From Paenibacillaceae bacterium (lineage in GTDB: Bacteria > Bacillota > Bacilli > Paenibacillales > Paenibacillaceae), in the NCBI GenBank assembly GCA_004134985.1, contig REGQ01000001.1:186001-250000 (forward strand): a stretch of 64,000 nucleotides of DNA, given 5' to 3'. Shown here in pieces: positions 45,027-53,999 of the stretch; position 1 is the stretch's first letter, and every line of letters starts with the position of its first letter. The notes beneath the pieces are model-generated. The model saw nothing but the letters and a program-made list of their open reading frames with translations. It did no database searches and was not told where the DNA came from. The translations under genes were made by a program, and so were the position numbers.

Positions 45027-46394
45027 ATGCTCAAATCGAAAGTCGCCGTTCAGGTCATGAGTGCCGGCATCATACCGGACGATGCGCTGATGCTTGGCGA
45101 AAGTCACCTGAAGCGGCTCAAAATACCGCTGGGCCAATCCATTATGCTGTCCTTCGGTTCGTACAGGCAACAAGTCAAGGTCATTCCCGTGCAACGCTAT
45201 GACGGAATGCGCATTAACCAAACGCTGGCGAAACGAATGGGGCTCTTCACCGGCACACCCTTGCGGCTGAAATATCGTGCCCATGAAGGCGTTTTGGCAA
45301 TGGGACCGCTTATCGGCGTATTAATCAGCCGGGACAACGCGGGCCAGTCCGATAAACCATTCGGGGCAATCACCCTGTTCTGCAAAGAACTGGTTGATGC
45401 CTGTCGAGCGCAAGGAGCCTATGTGTACTTCTTTACGCCGGATCAAATCGGCGGAAGCACCAGTTCCGTTCAGGCCTGGGTATATTCATCCGGTTGGAAG
45501 CGAATGCAGATGCCGGTCGCCGATGTCATCAACAACAGGCTCACTTCACGCAAACTGGAGAACAAACCCAGCGTACAACATTTTCTGAAAGAAGTAAAAT
45601 CGCGTTACCGAACACAGGTATTCAATGAGAAATTTTTGGATAAATCCGAAGTTTTTGATGCGCTCAAAAATGACTCCTCGCTGCTTCGCTATTTACCCGA
45701 ATCTTACTCGTTGCAAAACTTCAAGACGCTCAAAAGCATGTGCACCCGCCATCCCACGATTTTTCTAAAGCCGGTACGGGGCAGCTTGGGCAAAGGCATC
45801 ATCCGTATTTCCCGGCTCGAAGGCGGCAGCTATCAGGCACTGTATGCCACGGTTGGGGGAAGCAAAAGACAAGTTTTCTCCAACCTGACCAAGTTGTTTG
45901 CCAGCTTGTCCGGCAAAATCAAAACGGTCCGCTATCAAATCCAGCAAGGTTTGCAGCTCATTGAAATTCAGAAGCGCCCCGTTGATTTTCGCGCATTGGT
46001 GCAGAAAAATGCGACCGGTGCCTGGGGGTTGACTTCCAATGTTGCCCGCATTGCCGGCAGCCAGCATTTTGTGTCCAATCTGGCGCGTGGCGGAACCCTG
46101 ACCAAAGTCAAGGAAGCGGTGCTTAAGTCCAATCTTTCCGCAGCAGCCAAGGGAGACGCCGCAGCAAAGCTCCAGCGTGCGGCGCTGGAAATTGCCAAGG
46201 GAATCGAGCGCTATATTCCCGCTCATTTCGGCGAGCTTGGCATCGATTTGGCACTTGATACAAGCGGGCGCGTCTGGTTGCTTGAAGTGAATTCCAAACC
46301 ATCCAAAAACGACAATACACCGCTTAACGACCAGAAAATCCGCCCTTCTGTAAAATTTATGATTCAATATGCCCGCTATTTGTCCGGCTTTTGA
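45027..46394 (+). CDS. YheC/YheD family ATP-grasp protein, copy 1
   Basis: First of five neighbouring YheC/YheD-type genes. The N-terminal ~100 residues form a small beta-rich domain ending in M-G-P-L-I-G-V-L-I; the remainder is an ATP-grasp ligase fold with the lysine/glycine loop FLKPVRGSLGKGII (residues ~245-258), VDFRALVQKN near 317, and the metal site LGIDLALDTSGRVWLLEVN near 400-418, ending S-K-P. ATP-grasp enzymes join a carboxylate to an amine via an acyl-phosphate; Bacillus YheC/YheD are spore-coat associated. GGAAGGAG precedes the ATG; 455 aa. Confidence 0.88.
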   Translation: MLKSKVAVQVMSAGIIPDDALMLGESHLKRLKIPLGQSIMLSFGSYRQQVKVIPVQRYDGMRINQTLAKRMGLFTGTPLRLKYRAHEGVLAMGPLIGVLISRDNAGQSDKPFGAITLFCKELVDACRAQGAYVYFFTPDQIGGSTSSVQAWVYSSGWKRMQMPVADVINNRLTSRKLENKPSVQHFLKEVKSRYRTQVFNEKFLDKSEVFDALKNDSSLLRYLPESYSLQNFKTLKSMCTRHPTIFLKPVRGSLGKGIIRISRLEGGSYQALYATVGGSKRQVFSNLTKLFASLSGKIKTVRYQIQQGLQLIEIQKRPVDFRALVQKNATGAWGLTSNVARIAGSQHFVSNLARGGTLTKVKEAVLKSNLSAAAKGDAAAKLQRAALEIAKGIERYIPAHFGELGIDLALDTSGRVWLLEVNSKPSKNDNTPLNDQKIRPSVKFMIQYARYLSGF

Positions 46395-46405
46395 CGGAGG
46401 TGACC

Positions 46406-47644
46406 ATGAAAAAAAAACGATGGACATTAGGTATTATGATCGGCCTGCGCCAGGCCCAGATCGAACAGCTGCTGGCCAGCGGCAGCGGGCAGCAGCTTGA
46501 AGCCAAAGTGCCCGAGGATGCATTTTGCCGTTCTTTATGCAGCGCTGGGGAAAAATATGAGTTGGATGTCTATCTGTTCTCACCTCTCATGTACGATTCC
46601 GCCAAACAACAATTGCTTGGCATTCGGCTGATGAATGACCGCTGGGAATGCGCCGTGTGTCCCCTGCCCGATCTCGTTTATGACCGTTGTTTTTATTGTT
46701 CGAAAGAAGAACGGGCGCGTGTCAGGGACTTTCTGCATAAAATGACTTGCAGGCATCGATTTATGAAACTTGGTTCTGACCTTCCAGGCAAGCGGGAGGT
46801 GTTCTATATCCTCGCGCAATCGGCTGAACTTGCCGGACTGCTGCCGCAGACTTTCAGATACCGCGACCCCGTCAGCCTCGCGCAACAGCTTGCAGCGCAT
46901 CCGCACGGCCTGTTTCTCAAGCCGGATGCTGGGTCCCAAGGTCGCGGTGCAATGCATCTGTACCAAGGCAACACAGGCAAAACCCTGCACCTTCGCGGCA
47001 GAGACCTTTCGAACCGGCCGCTTGCCGCAGCTTTTCCAAATGCAGAAGCAGCTCTGCAAGCCGTCGCGAAATTTATCGGCAGACGCCGCTACATTGTGCA
47101 GCCGTATTTGGCATTGACCGATCATCAGGGACGCGCATTTGATCTTCGCGTGCTGGTTCAAAAGAATGAGCGCGGGAACTGGTCCGTTACCGGAATGAGT
47201 GTTAGAACTGGAGAAAACGGTTCGGTTACCTCCAATGTGCATGGAGGAGGAACAGCGACTGATGCGGAAGCAGCACTGAAGCTTATGTTGTCAACAGAGA
47301 AAGCCGCTATGCTCATGAAGCGCATTCGCTTTATCAGCATGCTCGTCCCCCATCAGCTTGAGAAAGCTTGCGGCCGGTTGTTCGAACTGGGGCTTGATTT
47401 CGGGATCGACACCGAAGGGAGACTCTGGCTGCTTGAAGCCAATTCCAAACCAGGCCGCACTGTTTTTGACGCCTCGCCCGGCAATACGGGCAAGAAAGCC
47501 GTTGAACGGCCATTGCAATATGCGCGATTGCTGGGCGCCGGCGTTCTGAAGGTGAATCGACTTATCTCCGATTCAGCGCAAAACTCAGTTGACACTATGA
47601 AAAAGCGATTTCCAAAGGAAAGCTTTCAGGAGGTTCATCCATGA
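46406..47644 (+). CDS. YheC/YheD family ATP-grasp protein, copy 2
   Basis: Second in the array, 412 aa. It lacks the beta-rich N-terminal domain of copies 1 and 3 and begins close to the ATP-grasp pre-domain (WTLGIMIGLRQ). ATP-grasp blocks: FLKPDAGSQGRGAM near residues 169-182, FDLRVLVQKN near 245, and LGLDFGIDTEGRLWLLEAN near 328-346 followed by S-K-P. GGAGGTGACC precedes the ATG, 11 bases after the copy 1 stop; its own TGA overlaps the next ATG. The set of residues at the nucleotide site is intact, so it is probably active. Confidence 0.88.
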   Translation: MKKKRWTLGIMIGLRQAQIEQLLASGSGQQLEAKVPEDAFCRSLCSAGEKYELDVYLFSPLMYDSAKQQLLGIRLMNDRWECAVCPLPDLVYDRCFYCSKEERARVRDFLHKMTCRHRFMKLGSDLPGKREVFYILAQSAELAGLLPQTFRYRDPVSLAQQLAAHPHGLFLKPDAGSQGRGAMHLYQGNTGKTLHLRGRDLSNRPLAAAFPNAEAALQAVAKFIGRRRYIVQPYLALTDHQGRAFDLRVLVQKNERGNWSVTGMSVRTGENGSVTSNVHGGGTATDAEAALKLMLSTEKAAMLMKRIRFISMLVPHQLEKACGRLFELGLDFGIDTEGRLWLLEANSKPGRTVFDASPGNTGKKAVERPLQYARLLGAGVLKVNRLISDSAQNSVDTMKKRFPKESFQEVHP

Positions 47645-49014
47645 GTTTGACTTATTGCAATATCCAATTTTCAGGACAGACGAACCGTGTCGCCTACCTG
47701 TCTCAGCCGCTGATGAAGCAGCTGAAACTGAATGGCAAAAAAACAATGCGCTTAAAGCTGGGCAAACAAGCGATGACCGTTTCCGTCAAATCAATCAAGC
47801 GACCAGGCAACCACATTTATTTGTCGGCAGGCGTGCGCCAAGGCATTCGCGTACCCAAGACGGGCACTATTTATCTGCTGAATAACGGGGAGGATGAAGT
47901 GCAGATCGGACCGCTTATTGGCATCCTGACGGACAGCGGCTACCGATCTTCAGGCGTTCCCTTCGGAGCCAGAACTGGCTTTATCCGTCAGTTGATGAAA
48001 CTTGGGGAGAAGAAAGCCTACTTCTTCGCCTTCACTCCCCGCGATATTAATTGGACGACGGAAACCGTCAACGGTTATTTTCTCAACGCGCAGGGCGGCT
48101 GGTATCGAAAGAGCGTCTCCTTGCCGGATGTCGTATACAATCGCCTGCCCAGCAGAAAAGCGGAGACAACATCGTCGATTGCGCTGCTGCGCGAAAGATT
48201 TGTCCGCAAAAAAATTCCATTTTTCAACTGGAGCTTTTTTAACAAATCCGATGTTTACAAACTGCTTGACGGAGATAAGGAAGCTGAGCGGCATATGCCC
48301 GAATCGGTGTCCAACCCGTCGCAGGAGCGAATCAAGGAAATGCTTGAGAGGCATCAATTCGTCTATTACAAACCGACCGCCGGCAGCCTCGGCATCGGAA
48401 TTTACCGCCTAACCTATCACCCGAAGCGCGGCTACTTCGCTCGCTATCGTCGCGGCAGCAGCAATGTGCTGCTCCGGTTCAAAAACTTTCAAAGTCTCTC
48501 CCGCATGCTTAGTGCACGGCACGGCAGCGGACTGAGCCGCTATGTTGTGCAGCAGGGCATCCGGCTGGTTGAAATTGATGGCTGCCCCATCGATTTTCGC
48601 TTCCACATGCATAAGAATGGCAGCAATGAATGGGTCCCCGCAGGCATCGGCGCGAAGAAAGCCGGCCGCGGCAGTGTAACGACCCACATTAAAAACGGCG
48701 GTTCCCTGATGACGCCTGAACATGCGCTCAGCCGGACTTTTGGCTCACGCTCCGGTGAAGTGCTGGAAAATGCCAAGAAGGTAGCGATCCGTCTCTCCGA
48801 AGCAATCGAGCGCAATTTCCCCCATACGCTTGGCGAACTGGGGCTCGACATCGGTATCGACAAGGATGGCGATGTGTATATGTTCGAAGCGAATGCGAAA
48901 CCGGGGCGCTCCATTTTCAAACATCCTGCGCTCAAGGAACAAGGACGCGCATCATTGACGTATATTCTTGATCATTGCCTTTACCTGAGCCGGTTCCGCA
49001 GAAGGGAGCATTGA
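47641..49014 (+). CDS. YheC/YheD family ATP-grasp protein, copy 3
   Basis: Third in the array, 457 aa, with the long layout of copy 1: a beta-rich N-terminal domain (~1-95) ending in I-G-P-L-I-G-I-L-T, then ATP-grasp blocks YYKPTAGSLGIGIYRL near residues 241-256, I-D-F-R-F-H-M-H-K-N near 316, and LGLDIGIDKDGDVYMFEAN near 399-417 followed by A-K-P. The loop has Ile where most copies have Lys or Arg (L-G-I-G-I against L-G-K-G-I), so it may differ in nucleotide handling. The ATG overlaps the copy 2 stop and follows AGGAGG; its TGA overlaps the next start. Confidence 0.88.
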   Translation: MSLTYCNIQFSGQTNRVAYLSQPLMKQLKLNGKKTMRLKLGKQAMTVSVKSIKRPGNHIYLSAGVRQGIRVPKTGTIYLLNNGEDEVQIGPLIGILTDSGYRSSGVPFGARTGFIRQLMKLGEKKAYFFAFTPRDINWTTETVNGYFLNAQGGWYRKSVSLPDVVYNRLPSRKAETTSSIALLRERFVRKKIPFFNWSFFNKSDVYKLLDGDKEAERHMPESVSNPSQERIKEMLERHQFVYYKPTAGSLGIGIYRLTYHPKRGYFARYRRGSSNVLLRFKNFQSLSRMLSARHGSGLSRYVVQQGIRLVEIDGCPIDFRFHMHKNGSNEWVPAGIGAKKAGRGSVTTHIKNGGSLMTPEHALSRTFGSRSGEVLENAKKVAIRLSEAIERNFPHTLGELGLDIGIDKDGDVYMFEANAKPGRSIFKHPALKEQGRASLTYILDHCLYLSRFRRREH

Positions 49015-50165
49015 TGCAGATGGAACTAGCAGACGAAAGCAATCTTGAGCTCCATAATACTAAACCGGTGATGGCAATCTTAACAGTAAAAGATGATGTG
49101 CAGTTGTTCCGCGGGAACCGCAACAATTTTGCCGATTTGCTGAAGGTCGGCCGCGAGGTTGGCTTTATCGCTTATGTGGTGACGACCAAACAGCTGATAT
49201 TATCCAAAAAACGGATCAAAGGCTATGTGTTTTCGGAGGACACTCAAAGCTGGCAGCAGCGTACGCTTCCCCTGCCGAATGTCATCTACAATCGCATACC
49301 GCTGCGCGAGGATGAAGTGAAGCCGTCAGTTCGACGCAAGTTGGCTCTGCTGGAGAAACATCCGCGCATCCGGATGTTCAACCCCACGTTTTTTAACAAA
49401 TGGCACTTGTTTGAATGGCTGAATCAATCCAAGTCGACCAAACCCTACGTTCCGCTTACGCGCCGGCTTACGTCTCAAGCCGGTCTTGGGCGTATGCTGC
49501 AAAAACATTCTTACCTATATTTGAAGCCGGTCAGCGGCAAGGCCGGCAAAGGCATTATGACCCTGCTCCTCCAACCGGAAAAACAGATGCCTTATCGTCT
49601 GAAAATCCAGGAAAAGAAAAAAAGCATCACCTACCGCTGCGCCAACCTGGCAGAGCTGTGGACACGAGTCAGGCGGGAATGCGGCGGGGAGATCTATATT
49701 GTGCAGCGAGGCATTATGCTTGCCTCGTTCCAGAACCGCAGTTTCGACCTGCGCGCGCTTGTACAAAAAAATCAGCGCGGACAATGGGATATTACAGGAA
49801 TTGGCGCACGGCTTGCGGGAACGACCAGCATTACGACCCACGTCCCCCGGGGAGGCAGTATTGAAGACCCGGAAAAGCTGCTGATCAGTTCGTTTGGGAT
49901 GGAGCATGCCCGCAAAATATACATTCGGGCTAAAAATACCGCCCTGCTCATCGCGCGTCAGGTGGAGCGGGGCTACGGACAGCAGCTCGGGGAAATGTCG
50001 ATGGATCTGGGTGTGGATAAAAACGGCAGCATCTGGTTCTTCGAAGCCAACTCCAAGCCGATGAAATTCGATGAGCCCCATATCCGCAAAAAATCACTGG
50101 AGCGAATTTTTCATTATGGGCTGTACCTTATGAAACAAACGCCTGGAAAAGCAGGGGGCGCATAA
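49014..50165 (+). CDS. YheC/YheD family ATP-grasp protein, copy 4
   Basis: Fourth in the array, 383 aa, of the short layout. ATP-grasp blocks: YLKPVSGKAGKGIMTL near residues 168-183, FDLRALVQKN near 245, and MSMDLGVDKNGSIWFFEAN near 327-345 followed by S-K-P. The ATG shares its A with the previous TGA and has AAGGGAG five bases before; an ATG two codons on is possible. A frame extending further upstream lies in the copy 3 gene and is not used. The next gene, a GNAT acetyltransferase, starts one base after the stop. Confidence 0.88.
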   Translation: MQMELADESNLELHNTKPVMAILTVKDDVQLFRGNRNNFADLLKVGREVGFIAYVVTTKQLILSKKRIKGYVFSEDTQSWQQRTLPLPNVIYNRIPLREDEVKPSVRRKLALLEKHPRIRMFNPTFFNKWHLFEWLNQSKSTKPYVPLTRRLTSQAGLGRMLQKHSYLYLKPVSGKAGKGIMTLLLQPEKQMPYRLKIQEKKKSITYRCANLAELWTRVRRECGGEIYIVQRGIMLASFQNRSFDLRALVQKNQRGQWDITGIGARLAGTTSITTHVPRGGSIEDPEKLLISSFGMEHARKIYIRAKNTALLIARQVERGYGQQLGEMSMDLGVDKNGSIWFFEANSKPMKFDEPHIRKKSLERIFHYGLYLMKQTPGKAGGA

Positions 50166-50166
50166 C

Positions 50167-50733
50167 GTGAAATTAATTTCTTTGTCAGCGAATCAATTCG
50201 TATTGCGCCGCAGCCGCTTGATGTCTTTCATCAGGCGATATGGTGATGGCAGGCTGACCCCTCAGGGGGTGGCAGCGCTGGCGGAGCTTTCGCCCGCAGC
50301 GCTCACTGTCCCCGGCCCGTTGTCTGGCGCGGGCAGCCGCGGGAGCGCTCCACCAGGGACGGCCGTAATTGTCGCCCTGCAGGAAGGACGCTGGATCGGG
50401 ATTGCAGCCGCCATTGACGGCGGACAGCGCGCCTGCGTCGTTGTCGTTCATCCGCAGGCGCGCAGTGAAGGGGTGGGCCGCATGCTGATGAGCGCCCTTG
50501 TGGAGCAATGCGGCTCACTGATCTGCCAGGTAGCCGCCGACAACAACGCCAGCGCCGCGATGTGCCGCCATGCCGGAATGCAGCCGATCGCCAGCTTCAG
50601 CAAGGAAAACGGCCAGGAGATCATCCGTTTCGCCAGCCCGCTTATTGCAGCCGGGAGCACAGCAGCAACGGTCCACACCGCTGCAGGGGAGGTGCGCGCA
50701 TGGCGCAAACAAAGCCTACACTCGGCATACTGA
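50167..50733 (+). CDS. GNAT-family N-acetyltransferase inside the YheC/YheD array
   Basis: Transfers an acetyl group from acetyl-CoA to an amine. The C-terminal half holds the GNAT core: a beta strand ACVVVVHPQARSEGVGRMLM (residues ~88-107), where R-x-x-G-V-G-R is the acetyl-CoA loop, then CQVAADNNASAAMCRHAGMQP. The first ~60 residues are less typical. 188 aa, GTG start one base after copy 4 stops; it overlaps the start of copy 5 by 34 bases. Its placement inside the array suggests it modifies the same substrate as the ligases, for instance capping an amine. The DNA here is richer in GC than its neighbours. Confidence 0.8.
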   Translation: MKLISLSANQFVLRRSRLMSFIRRYGDGRLTPQGVAALAELSPAALTVPGPLSGAGSRGSAPPGTAVIVALQEGRWIGIAAAIDGGQRACVVVVHPQARSEGVGRMLMSALVEQCGSLICQVAADNNASAAMCRHAGMQPIASFSKENGQEIIRFASPLIAAGSTAATVHTAAGEVRAWRKQSLHSAY

Positions 50734-51854
50734 CACTTTATCTAAATGAAAACCGCATGCTGGAAGAACGCGCGGTATATCAGAAGATGACCCAGTATGG
50801 CAACAAGATCGGGCTGGACATTGTCGTCTTCACCCCGCAGGACGTCAACAACAGCGAGCGGCGCATCCATTCCATGGTTTACAATACGGCTACCGGCAAA
50901 TGGTCGCGCAAATGGATGGCGTTCCCGAATATGATCTACGACCGCTGCCGCATTCAGCGCAGCTACCGGTTCGAGCAATTGAAGAAGTTTCGCGCCCGCT
51001 ACGGTCACCTCACCTTCCTTAACCGGCCGATGCGCAATAAGTGGACGGTCTACAAGACGCTGATCGGCGACACCCGCTTTCGGCCGCACCTGCCGTTGAC
51101 ACGAATGGTGGACGGCAGCCGCGATGTGATGCAGATGCTTGAGAAACATTCGCTCGTCTATTTCAAACCGATCAACGGAACCGGCGGCCGCGGAATTTTA
51201 CGCATTGAGCGGAAGGAAAAAGGCGTATGGCTCGTAGAAGGCCGGGATTTGTCCCGGCGCATGATCCGTCCGGAGAAATTTTCTTCACAAGGGCTGCAGA
51301 ACAAAATCATTGCATGGCGGGGGAAAGAGAAGAAATACGTCGTACAGCAGGGTATTAATCTGAAGCTGGCTAACGGCCGCGTCCACGACTACCGTCTGTT
51401 GGTGCAGAAGAACGGATCGGGGGAATGGGATGTTACCGGCTGTGCAGGCCGGGTCGGCGCCCGCGGCAGCGTCACTTCCAATCTGCATGGCGGCGGAAGG
51501 GCCGCACCGATGTCCTCCCTGCTGAAGCAATGGATAGGCAGCGACAGCAAGGCGGCAAGCATAGAACAGAAAGCCGGCGAGCTGGGCGTCCAGATTGCCG
51601 CTCACCTGGAGAAATCATTCGGCCAATTATGCGAGTTGGCCCTTGATTTGGCAATTGATCGCAGCGGCCATATTTGGCTGCTTGAGGTGAATCCGAAGCC
51701 GGCGCGTGAAGTGTTCGCGCGAGCAGGCGACCGTGAAACCTACCGTAAGGCGCTAAGCCGTCCGCTGGAGTATGCGCTTTGGATGTATGAGCAGAAGCGA
51801 AGACGGCGCAATTATCGGCCCGACCCTGGTAACGAGGGTGAATTTTCCGGGTAG
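50700..51854 (+). CDS. YheC/YheD family ATP-grasp protein, copy 5
   Basis: Last of the array, 384 aa, short layout, beginning MAQTKPTLGILTLYLNEN. ATP-grasp blocks: YFKPINGTGGRGILRI near residues 153-168, H-D-Y-R-L-L-V-Q-K-N near 228, and LALDLAIDRSGHIWLLEVN near 312-330 followed by P-K-P. The ATG follows GGGGAGG and lies inside the end of the GNAT gene; a much longer frame upstream is the GNAT gene in the wrong phase. A terminator follows about 80 bases after the stop. Confidence 0.88.
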   Translation: MAQTKPTLGILTLYLNENRMLEERAVYQKMTQYGNKIGLDIVVFTPQDVNNSERRIHSMVYNTATGKWSRKWMAFPNMIYDRCRIQRSYRFEQLKKFRARYGHLTFLNRPMRNKWTVYKTLIGDTRFRPHLPLTRMVDGSRDVMQMLEKHSLVYFKPINGTGGRGILRIERKEKGVWLVEGRDLSRRMIRPEKFSSQGLQNKIIAWRGKEKKYVVQQGINLKLANGRVHDYRLLVQKNGSGEWDVTGCAGRVGARGSVTSNLHGGGRAAPMSSLLKQWIGSDSKAASIEQKAGELGVQIAAHLEKSFGQLCELALDLAIDRSGHIWLLEVNPKPAREVFARAGDRETYRKALSRPLEYALWMYEQKRRRRNYRPDPGNEGEFSG

Positions 51855-51934
51855 TTATCCGCGGCAAATCCTCAGCTGGATTCGTGCATCTGATCTGGCC
51901 GAAGGAAACGTTTCAGTATATTTTGGCCAACTGC

Positions 51935-51965
51935 AAAGAGAGCCGTCATGCGGCTCTCTCTTTGT
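51935..51965. terminator. Terminator at the end of the YheC/YheD array
   Basis: Perfect 9-bp stem AGAGAGCCG/CGGCTCTCT with a TCATG loop and CTTTGT after it. It may also end the convergent 51999 gene. Confidence 0.75.
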
Positions 51966-51998
51966 GCAGCAACCTATGTGAAAATCCCGTCGGACGGC

Positions 51999-53885
51999 TT
52001 ACCCCTCGTCCAATCCCAGCCGAATATCCGTGTAATAATAGCAAGGTCCAGGCATGGCCGTGTCGCGCGTCGCAATCGGCAGTACATAAATTTGCAGTGG
52101 AGCACCTTCACGAGTAATGTCCAGTTCAAACTTATGCGTGCCTGGCTGCAATGTGATCTCTGCCGTCTGCTCCACTGGCGCGCGATGATAGGCTGGCATC
52201 CACGGCTGTCCGCTTGGACATTCCACAATGGTCTCGCCGTTCAAACGGGCCTTGTAGGCCGCATTGGCAGCGACAATAAGCCGTATTGTCCGCTCTGCCG
52301 GATTGTGAATTTCCGTTCGAACCCGATACACACCGTCCGCTGCGCCTGCGTCGCCATAATGCTCTTCCAGCTCCAGGCGGCTGCCAGCGCTCCACAATTG
52401 CTGCTCTGCCGAATCTTCCGGACCTTGCACCAGCCAGCGGACAGCCGCCACCAGACTGAACGGCACTGTCTGCCGATCCCAAACCGAGCCGTCATGCAGC
52501 CGCGTCCACTGAACAGCCAGTTCATACGACGTCTGTGCGCGTCCTGCGGGAACAATCTCCGCTTCCCAGCTTGCCGAGCTGCCAGGCTCAAGCCTGATAT
52601 CCAGTGATGCAGAGCCTGCCCAGCCGTCTGGCAGCGCCAATGACAAATAGCCTTCTATGCGCGCTCTTGAACGGTTCGTGAACGTCACTTGCAGCGTGCG
52701 CTGCTTGCCGATTGCTGCGACTGGTCCTTCCTTGCCATAATCAATTACCAGTTCCAAATCCGCTTCTTCAGCCGAGCCTTGCGGAAGCAAGTAGCGATTA
52801 ATGGTTGTCTTCGTGTTCCCAATACTCGTCAGCACCGCTTCCACCGAAGGCGTCTCCCGCTGCCAGTCGGTTGCCAGTTGTTCGTGAATAATAATGTCTG
52901 TATCCCATGCGGCCAATACATGCTTGCCCATCCGAATCGTCCGCTCTGTCAGCTCGTGCAGATTGGCTGGCGCCGGAAAACCATTGACAGCAGGGCTGAC
53001 AACGATGCGGTCCCCTACCGGCTTCGCCCATTTCTCCGGCAAGCCTTCCGGGCCGGCGATCATACCCAGGATGGCACCCAGCGTAGCTGCGGTGCAATCG
53101 GTATCGTAACCGCAGTTGACTGCTTTCAGAATCGCATCTTCGAAGTTTTCACCATACAACCAGCCCAAAATCGTAAAAGCTACGTTTTGCGGGGCGTCCG
53201 TGAAATTGTCATGGCCATGATGCAATAAGATCAGTTCGCGAGCTTCCAACCAGCTCTTCCCTTCCTTATGCCACTTTAACAAATCGCGCAGCGCCAGTGC
53301 GGTACGGCTTTCCGCTGGAATAAAACCAAATCCCAGCTCCAGCAGCCGATCCCTGTCCTGTTCATAGAAGATCGCACTCTCGATGGCCGCGAAAAACATC
53401 TCGCCGTAAACGCCTTCCCCGCCCGCATGATCGACAATCGCATCCTGATAGGCATAATAAGCCGCTGCTTCCGGCGCTCCCGGCGCAACCATCGCCCATA
53501 TTTCCGAACGGATCGGCGAGCCCATGCAATCTGCAAACGGATTGTCAAATGCGCCAGTAACCGGCGGTTGCAGTCCTCTGCGCAAATTGGTCAGCGCATA
53601 GCCGTATTCATCGAATGGAAAGAAAATATGCTGCTTCCACTCCTGCCCCAGTTCACGGGCTGTTAATTTCGGTCCATATTGTTCAAGCGCATGGAGCCAC
53701 ACAAGCTGCAAATCCAAATCATCATTTTCGAGCGGTCCATCCGGCAGTTCAGGATAAAAAGTCAGATTCAGCAGTTCTTTCTTGCCTTCTACCGGCGCGC
53801 CCAAAGTGCCGCCGATATTTTTGCCCAGCCAGCCGCCATAAACGATGCGGTAATAGTCCTTCTTGTTCAGAATGCTTGTTGCCAT
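51999..53885 (-). CDS. ADP-ribosylglycohydrolase-fold protein with C-terminal beta domain
   Basis: Residues ~10-320 form a DraG/ARH-type all-helical fold: GGWLGKNIGGTLGAPVEG near 18-35, the first metal site E-N-D-D-L-D near 53, and G-Y-D-T-D-C-T-A-A-T near 260 carrying the D-T-D metal residues. The C-terminal half (~330-628) looks beta-rich, like a carbohydrate-binding or galactose-binding-like module, ending in a jelly-roll pattern. Such two-part proteins occur in sugar-utilisation loci; it may hydrolyse an N-glycosidic bond rather than act on proteins. GAGGTGA precedes the ATG. No signal peptide. Divergent from the AraC gene. Confidence 0.8.
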   Translation of the reverse strand: MATSILNKKDYYRIVYGGWLGKNIGGTLGAPVEGKKELLNLTFYPELPDGPLENDDLDLQLVWLHALEQYGPKLTARELGQEWKQHIFFPFDEYGYALTNLRRGLQPPVTGAFDNPFADCMGSPIRSEIWAMVAPGAPEAAAYYAYQDAIVDHAGGEGVYGEMFFAAIESAIFYEQDRDRLLELGFGFIPAESRTALALRDLLKWHKEGKSWLEARELILLHHGHDNFTDAPQNVAFTILGWLYGENFEDAILKAVNCGYDTDCTAATLGAILGMIAGPEGLPEKWAKPVGDRIVVSPAVNGFPAPANLHELTERTIRMGKHVLAAWDTDIIIHEQLATDWQRETPSVEAVLTSIGNTKTTINRYLLPQGSAEEADLELVIDYGKEGPVAAIGKQRTLQVTFTNRSRARIEGYLSLALPDGWAGSASLDIRLEPGSSASWEAEIVPAGRAQTSYELAVQWTRLHDGSVWDRQTVPFSLVAAVRWLVQGPEDSAEQQLWSAGSRLELEEHYGDAGAADGVYRVRTEIHNPAERTIRLIVAANAAYKARLNGETIVECPSGQPWMPAYHRAPVEQTAEITLQPGTHKFELDITREGAPLQIYVLPIATRDTAMPGPCYYYTDIRLGLDEG

Positions 53886-53999
53886 TCTACATTCACCTCG
53901 TATTTGCTATAATGAAATCACCGTAATTATAGGCAATACGCTGATATAACGTCCATAAATAGGATTGCGCTTTCATAAATAAAAAACTTGGAGGAATCC

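Noticed and set aside
48975-49013. Upstream extension of the fourth YheC/YheD gene
   Set aside because: It overlaps the coding end of copy 3 in another frame; the ATG at 49014 has a good ribosome binding site.
50508-50699. Upstream extension of the fifth YheC/YheD gene
   Set aside because: The extra 64 codons are the GNAT gene read out of frame; the ATG at 50700 follows GGGGAGG.
52132-52591. Minus-strand alternative frames inside the ADP-ribosylglycohydrolase gene suggesting a frameshift
   Set aside because: The main frame is continuous through 628 codons with consistent domain structure, so no frameshift is needed.
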